From positions 28,594 to 63,611 of the forward strand of contig NZ_LMIJ01000029.1 of the NCBI RefSeq assembly GCF_001428665.1: a stretch of DNA of 35,018 bases, given 5' to 3'. The number at the start of each line of letters is the position of its first letter. The first letter of the stretch is position 1. This DNA is from Acidovorax sp. Root219 (GTDB lineage Bacteria > Pseudomonadota > Gammaproteobacteria > Burkholderiales > Burkholderiaceae_C). Both the position numbers and the translations under genes were made by a program. Below, one piece after another: positions 31,355 to 35,018 of the stretch. The notes beneath the pieces are model-generated. The model had not been told where the DNA came from. It did not search any database and saw only the letters and a program-made list of their open reading frames with translations.

Positions 31355-31455
31355 GGGCCGCGCTACCTCCTGAGGGACGGGGTGACTCCATGTGTTTCGC
31401 GCGCTTGATGGCCTTGTTGGTCGGTCCCCGTTGGAGGGGCCTTGGCCGGTGCCGG

Positions 31456-31461
31456 TAGAAT
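31456..31461 (+). promoter_or_regulatory. Probable hisZ promoter -10
   Basis: TAGAAT followed by CACGG lies 28 bases before the hisZ ATG and beyond the hflC terminator, so a promoter is expected here. TTGGAG at 31431-31436 is a possible -35 with a long 19-base spacer. Confidence 0.45.
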
Positions 31462-31489
31462 CACGGTTTTAACAGCCTCCCCTTTTCTC

Positions 31490-32638
31490 ATGTCTGCTTG
31501 GGTCCTGCCGGATCACATTGCCGATGTCTTGCCGTCCGAAGCGCGGCACATCGAAGAATTGCGTCGCGGGCTGCTCGACACGGCGCGCTGCTATGGCTAT
31601 GAGCTGGTCATGCCGCCGCTGCTGGAACACCTGGAATCCCTGCTGACCGGTACCGGCGAAGCGCTGGACCTCCAGACCTTCAAGCTGGTGGACCAGTTGT
31701 CGGGCCGCTCCATGGGGCTGCGTGCGGACACCACGCCCCAGGTGGCGCGCATTGATGCCCACCTGCTCAACCGCAAGGGTGTGACACGGCTGTGCTACTG
31801 CGGCCCCGTGCTGCACACCCGCCCCGACCGCCCCCATGCCACGCGCGAGCCGCTGCAATTTGGCGCCGAGATCTATGGCCATGCCGGGCTGGAGGCCGAC
31901 CTCGAAGCCCTGCAGCTGGCGCGTGAATGCCTGCGCGTGGCCGAGGTGCGCGACACCACCATCGACCTGGCCGACGTGCGCATCGTGCGCAGCCTGCTGG
32001 CCGGTGTGGCGGTGGATGCGCCGTTGCTCAGCCGCATCCATGCCGCCCTAGCGGCCAAGGACGCGAGCGAACTGGCAACGCTGACCCGTGATTTCCCTGC
32101 GGCATCGCGCCAGGGGCTGCTGGCGCTGCTGCAGCTGTATGGTGACGAGTCCGTACTGGCCGAGGCCGACAAGGCCTTGAAGCACATCGCCGGCGTGGCT
32201 GAAGTGCTGTCGCACCTGCGCTGGCTGGCCTCGCGGTTGGACGGCGCCGTGGTCACCTTCGACCTGGCCGACCTGCGTGGCTATGCGTACTACAGCGGCA
32301 CCCGCTTTGCCATCTATGGCAAGGGTGCCAGCGATGCGCTGGTGCGTGGCGGCCGCTATGACGAAGTGGGTGCCGTGTTCGGCCGCAACCGGCCTGCGGC
32401 CGGCTTCAGCCTGGACATCAAGCAACTGGTGAGCGTGGTGTCCCCGCGCGCCCTCAAGGCCGCCATCCGCGCGCCCTGGGGCGAGGCGAGCGACGTGAAC
32501 GCCGCCATTGCCGAGCTGCGCCGCCAAGGCGAGACGGTGGTATGTGTTCTGCCTGGGCATGGGAGCGAAGTCGATGAGTTCCACTGTGACCGAGAGCTGG
32601 TGCAGATTGCGGGCCAGTGGGTCGTGCAGGCTGTTTGA
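31490..32638 (+). CDS. hisZ: ATP phosphoribosyltransferase regulatory subunit HisZ
   Basis: The 382-residue protein is a catalytically inactive paralogue of histidyl-tRNA synthetase. It resembles the class II core (LPDHIADVLPSEARHIEELRRGLLD, MGLRADTTPQVARIDAHL, RGGRYDEVGAVFGRNRPAAGFSLDI) but has no anticodon-binding domain. HisZ joins the short form of HisG to make the feedback-regulated first enzyme of histidine synthesis, which predicts a short-form hisG elsewhere in this genome. ATG 31490 fits the family start; the frame continues upstream to 31442 across the promoter. Genuine hisS lies about 8 kb upstream, so both paralogues are in the window. purA follows 29 bases later. Confidence 0.95.
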   Translation: MSAWVLPDHIADVLPSEARHIEELRRGLLDTARCYGYELVMPPLLEHLESLLTGTGEALDLQTFKLVDQLSGRSMGLRADTTPQVARIDAHLLNRKGVTRLCYCGPVLHTRPDRPHATREPLQFGAEIYGHAGLEADLEALQLARECLRVAEVRDTTIDLADVRIVRSLLAGVAVDAPLLSRIHAALAAKDASELATLTRDFPAASRQGLLALLQLYGDESVLAEADKALKHIAGVAEVLSHLRWLASRLDGAVVTFDLADLRGYAYYSGTRFAIYGKGASDALVRGGRYDEVGAVFGRNRPAAGFSLDIKQLVSVVSPRALKAAIRAPWGEASDVNAAIAELRRQGETVVCVLPGHGSEVDEFHCDRELVQIAGQWVVQAV

Positions 32639-32667
32639 GTTAATTGCAATTGAAAATTGGGTCTGAG

Positions 32668-34044
32668 ATGAAAGCAACCAAAGGTCGCAACGTAGTGGTG
32701 GTCGGAACCCAATGGGGTGACGAAGGCAAGGGCAAGCTGGTCGACTGGCTCACCGAGAGCGCGCAAGGCGTTGTCCGGTTCCAGGGTGGCCACAATGCCG
32801 GCCATACGCTGGTCATCAACGGTGTGAAGACCGCACTGCACCTGATCCCTAGCGGCATCATGCGCCCCGGTGTCAAGTGCTACATCGGCAACGGCGTGGT
32901 GCTGTCGGCCGCCAAGCTCTTCGAGGAAATCGAAGGCCTGGAGAAGGCCGGTGTGGAAGTGCGCTCGCGCCTGCGCATCAGCGAGGCCTGCCCGCTGATC
33001 CTGCCATTTCACGCTGCCATCGACGTGGCGCGTGAAGCCGCGCGCGAGCAGGGCGGCACCGAGAAGATCGGCACCACCGGTCGCGGCATTGGCCCCGCCT
33101 ACGAAGACAAGATCGCGCGCCGCGCGCTGCGCGTGCAGGACCTGAAGTACCCCGAGCGCTTCGCCGCCAAGTTGCGCGAGCTGCTGGACCTGCACAACCA
33201 CGTGCTCACCACTTACCTGGGCTCGGCCCAATTCGTTTTCGGTGACGCCCTGAAGCCCTATATCCAGGACGGCAAGGTGCAATTCGACGTGGTGTACGCC
33301 GAAGCCATGCGCCACGCCGAGCTGCTCAAGCCCATGATGGCCGACGTCTCGCGTGAGCTCAACGAAGCCAACAAGGCCGGCGCCAACCTGCTGTTCGAAG
33401 GCGCGCAGGGCACGCTGCTCGACGTGGACCACGGCACCTACCCGTATGTGACCTCCAGCAACTGCGTTGCCGGCAACGCCGCCGCCGGCTCGGGCGTGGG
33501 CCCCGGCATGCTGCACTACATCCTGGGCATTACCAAGGCCTACTGCACCCGCGTGGGTGGTGGCCCGTTCCCCACCGAGCTCGATTGGGAAGTGCCTGGC
33601 ACGCCCGGCTACCACATGAGCACTATCGGCGCCGAAAAAGGCGTAACCACGGGCCGCAGCCGCCGCTGCGGCTGGTTCGATGCCGCGCTGCTCAAGCGCA
33701 GTGCCCAGGTCAATGGCCTGTCCGGTCTGTGCATCACCAAGCTCGACGTGCTCGACGGCCTGACCGAGTTGCTGTTGTGCACCGGCTACGAACTCGACGG
33801 CGAGAAGATCGACCTGCTGCCCATGGGCGCGGAAGACATCGCACGCTGCACGCCCATCTACGAAACCCTGCCCGGCTGGAGCGACACCACCGTGGGCGTG
33901 ACCGAATACGCCAAGCTGCCCGAAGCAGCCCGCCGCTACCTGGAGCGCATTGCTGAAGTGACCGGTGTACCGGTCGACGTCATTTCCACCAGCCCGGACC
34001 GCGACCACACCATCATGATGCGCCACCCCTACGTGGCCGACTGA
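32668..34044 (+). CDS. purA: Adenylosuccinate synthetase
   Basis: The 458-residue enzyme joins IMP and aspartate with GTP to give adenylosuccinate, the first committed step to AMP. The P-loop GTQWGDEGKGK carries the catalytic Asp18, and GGHNAGHT has the catalytic His46 (E. coli Asp13 and His41). GTTGRGIGPAYEDKIARR, FEGAQGTLLDVDHGTYPYVTSSN and VGGGPFPTEL are further family blocks. ATG 32668 lies 29 bases after hisZ; the frame opens at a TTG at 32644 that is less likely. The hisZ-purA pair is conserved in Burkholderiales and links two purine-consuming pathways. Confidence 0.98.
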   Translation: MKATKGRNVVVVGTQWGDEGKGKLVDWLTESAQGVVRFQGGHNAGHTLVINGVKTALHLIPSGIMRPGVKCYIGNGVVLSAAKLFEEIEGLEKAGVEVRSRLRISEACPLILPFHAAIDVAREAAREQGGTEKIGTTGRGIGPAYEDKIARRALRVQDLKYPERFAAKLRELLDLHNHVLTTYLGSAQFVFGDALKPYIQDGKVQFDVVYAEAMRHAELLKPMMADVSRELNEANKAGANLLFEGAQGTLLDVDHGTYPYVTSSNCVAGNAAAGSGVGPGMLHYILGITKAYCTRVGGGPFPTELDWEVPGTPGYHMSTIGAEKGVTTGRSRRCGWFDAALLKRSAQVNGLSGLCITKLDVLDGLTELLLCTGYELDGEKIDLLPMGAEDIARCTPIYETLPGWSDTTVGVTEYAKLPEAARRYLERIAEVTGVPVDVISTSPDRDHTIMMRHPYVAD

Positions 34045-34056
34045 TCCCCCTTGCCG

Positions 34057-34110
34057 CTGCCCTGGCCGATGCGAGGCCAGGGCAGTGGTGCCGCGCAGCC
34101 CGTGGGCTGC
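34057..34110. terminator. Two tandem hairpins after purA
   Basis: CTGCCCTGGCC (34057-34067) pairs over 11 bases with GGCCAGGGCAG (34075-34085). A second hairpin, GCAGCC/GGCTGC (34095-34100 with 34105-34110), has loop CGTG. Neither has a T-run. They lie 12 bases beyond the purA stop and directly before a TAGAAC (34115-34120) that could be the -10 of the next gene. Confidence 0.5.
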
Positions 34111-34219
34111 ACGGTAGAACGCATTTTCGTATTCCCTCTATATCGCGATGAGGGGTTGCTCTGGCGCTGCTGCCGTGTGATCCTCTTGTCTACAAGCCAT
34201 CACCCCAGGAGCCCCGCCC

Positions 34220-34744
34220 ATGTTGACCGAAGACGGCAAACACCTGTATGTCAGTTATGACGAGTACCACAGCCTGATCGAAAAGCTGGCGCTCAAGGTG
34301 CACCAGTCGAACTGGGAGTTCGACACCATTCTGTGCCTGGCACGCGGTGGCCTGCGCCCCGGCGACATTCTCAGCCGCATCTTCGACAAGCCCCTGGCCA
34401 TCATGTCCACCAGCTCCTACCGCGCCGAAGCCGGTACGGTGCAGGGCCACCTCGACATCGCCCGTTTCATCACCACCCCCAAGGGCGAGATCGCCGGCAA
34501 AGTGCTGCTGGTGGACGACCTGGCCGATTCGGGCCACACCCTGCATGCCGTGATCGACATGCTCAAGACCAACTACGCACCTATTACCGAGCTGCGCAGT
34601 GCCGTCATCTGGACCAAGGCCATGTCCACCTTTACCCCCGACTACTCGGTGGAATTCCTGCCGACCAACCCCTGGATTCACCAGCCCTTCGAAGGCTATG
34701 ACAGCCTGAGCCCCGCCAAGCTGCTGGAGAAGTGGCGCGTGTGA
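34220..34744 (+). CDS. Type I phosphoribosyltransferase (hypoxanthine/xanthine-guanine type)
   Basis: The 174-residue protein has the PRPP-binding loop of type I phosphoribosyltransferases, VLLVDDLADSGHTL (~95-108), and an N-terminal LCLARGGLRPGDILSR block. These match bacterial Gpt/Hpt-like enzymes that salvage hypoxanthine, guanine or xanthine to nucleotides. The exact base cannot be read from sequence, but its place after purA fits purine metabolism. ATG 34220 has CCAGGAG upstream (AGGAG at 34206-34210). A textbook terminator follows 30 bases after the stop. Confidence 0.9.
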   Translation: MLTEDGKHLYVSYDEYHSLIEKLALKVHQSNWEFDTILCLARGGLRPGDILSRIFDKPLAIMSTSSYRAEAGTVQGHLDIARFITTPKGEIAGKVLLVDDLADSGHTLHAVIDMLKTNYAPITELRSAVIWTKAMSTFTPDYSVEFLPTNPWIHQPFEGYDSLSPAKLLEKWRV

Positions 34745-34774
34745 CGCGCGTCGGGCCAGAACCTGGCAAGCAAG

Positions 34775-34799
34775 AAGAGGGCGCAAGCCCTCTTTTTTT
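34775..34799 (+). terminator. Rho-independent terminator after the phosphoribosyltransferase gene
   Basis: AAGAGGGC (34775-34782) and GCCCTCTT (34787-34794) pair around the stable GNRA tetraloop GCAA, with a run of seven T at 34793-34799. Confidence 0.93.
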
Positions 34800-34862
34800 C
34801 TTGGTGGATCCATGGCGAGCGGCAGGGTGAAACAGGCAAAGCGCAAATTCATCGGGTTTTCC

Positions 34863-34891
34863 CTGCCACCCCTCAAAAGTAGTGCTATAGT
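34863..34891 (+). promoter_or_regulatory. Sigma70 extended -10 promoter with GC-rich discriminator
   Basis: TATAGT (34886-34891) is preceded by TGC, an extended -10. CTGCCA (34863-34868) stands 17 bases upstream as a four-of-six -35. The following CGAGGGC is a GC-rich discriminator of the sort found at stable-RNA and ribosomal promoters under stringent control. Confidence 0.6.
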
Positions 34892-35018
34892 CGAGGGCTT
34901 CGCTACCAAGACCTCTATTCTTCAGGAGTCGGTCGGTTGAAGGTACTGCCCAGGTAGTGCTTTCAGCGGTTTGGGTAGACCGAAGCGAACTTTGCAAAAA
35001 GTTGGGGTCTTTGAGAAA
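34892..35018 (+). other. Start of an unidentified transcript or leader, cut by the window edge
   Basis: Downstream of the promoter there is no convincing reading frame. Small hairpins are possible, such as CGGT/ACCG around ~34968-34983 and AACTT/AAGTT around ~34988-35003. The sequence could be the leader of an rRNA, tRNA or ribosomal-protein operon, or a structured small RNA. I do not recognise it as 6S RNA, tmRNA or 16S rRNA. Confidence 0.35.

Noticed and set aside
1..35018. Mobile elements, prophage, CRISPR, toxin-antitoxin or defence systems
   Set aside because: No transposase, integrase, phage structural gene, spaced direct-repeat array or recognised defence or toxin gene was seen on either strand.

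Overview
The window looks like a stretch of conserved chromosome from a high-GC betaproteobacterium of the order Burkholderiales. It is most likely a member of the Comamonadaceae, close to Acidovorax. The call rests on gene order, protein style and intergenic repeats; no database search was possible. I recognise the blocks surE-pcm-nlpD, pilF-rodZ-ispG-hisS-yfgM-bamB-der and hfq-hflX-hflK-hflC-hisZ-purA. The intergenic sequence at about 25670-25748 also resembles a short repeat I associate with Comamonadaceae genomes.

Layout. From 1 to about 10.85 kb is a mosaic of accessory or environment-facing genes on both strands. In order these are: a large discoidin/di-haem lipoprotein that runs off the left edge (minus), an aldo/keto reductase (plus), a LysR regulator divergent from a TSUP-type exporter, a periplasmic cupin, a PhoD-type phosphatase in tandem with a GGDEF diguanylate cyclase (minus), and a quinone-oxidoreductase-like dehydrogenase (minus). 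From 10.97 kb to the end every gene is on the plus strand and belongs to core physiology. The functions are stationary-phase and protein-repair factors (surE, pcm), envelope assembly (nlpD, pilF, rodZ, yfgM, bamB), chromosome segregation (scpB), rRNA modification and ribosome biogenesis (rluD, rluB, rlmN, der, hflX), RNA chaperoning (hfq), membrane protease control (hflK, hflC), isoprenoid synthesis (ispG), histidine metabolism (hisS, hisZ) and purine supply (ndk, purA, a phosphoribosyltransferase). Many of these genes are tightly packed, with ATGA- or TTGA-type overlaps (surE/pcm, nlpD/rluD, scpB/rluB, pilF/rodZ, yfgM/bamB, hflX/hflK).

Regulatory features include three convincing intrinsic terminators (after the aldo/keto reductase, after hflC, after the phosphoribosyltransferase). 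A terminator-like repeat follows the cupin gene. Several strong hairpins lack a U-tract. A recurrent TAnAAT-type -10 motif lies close upstream of many core genes. The last 220 bases hold an extended -10 promoter with a GC-rich discriminator, and its transcript leaves the window.

I found no mobile element, prophage, CRISPR array, toxin-antitoxin or defence locus, and no convincing undescribed multi-gene system. The most unusual protein is the discoidin/di-haem lipoprotein at the left edge. The other points worth a second look are small: intergenic repeats, hairpins, a tRNA-like fragment, unusual protein extensions and the unidentified transcript at the right edge.
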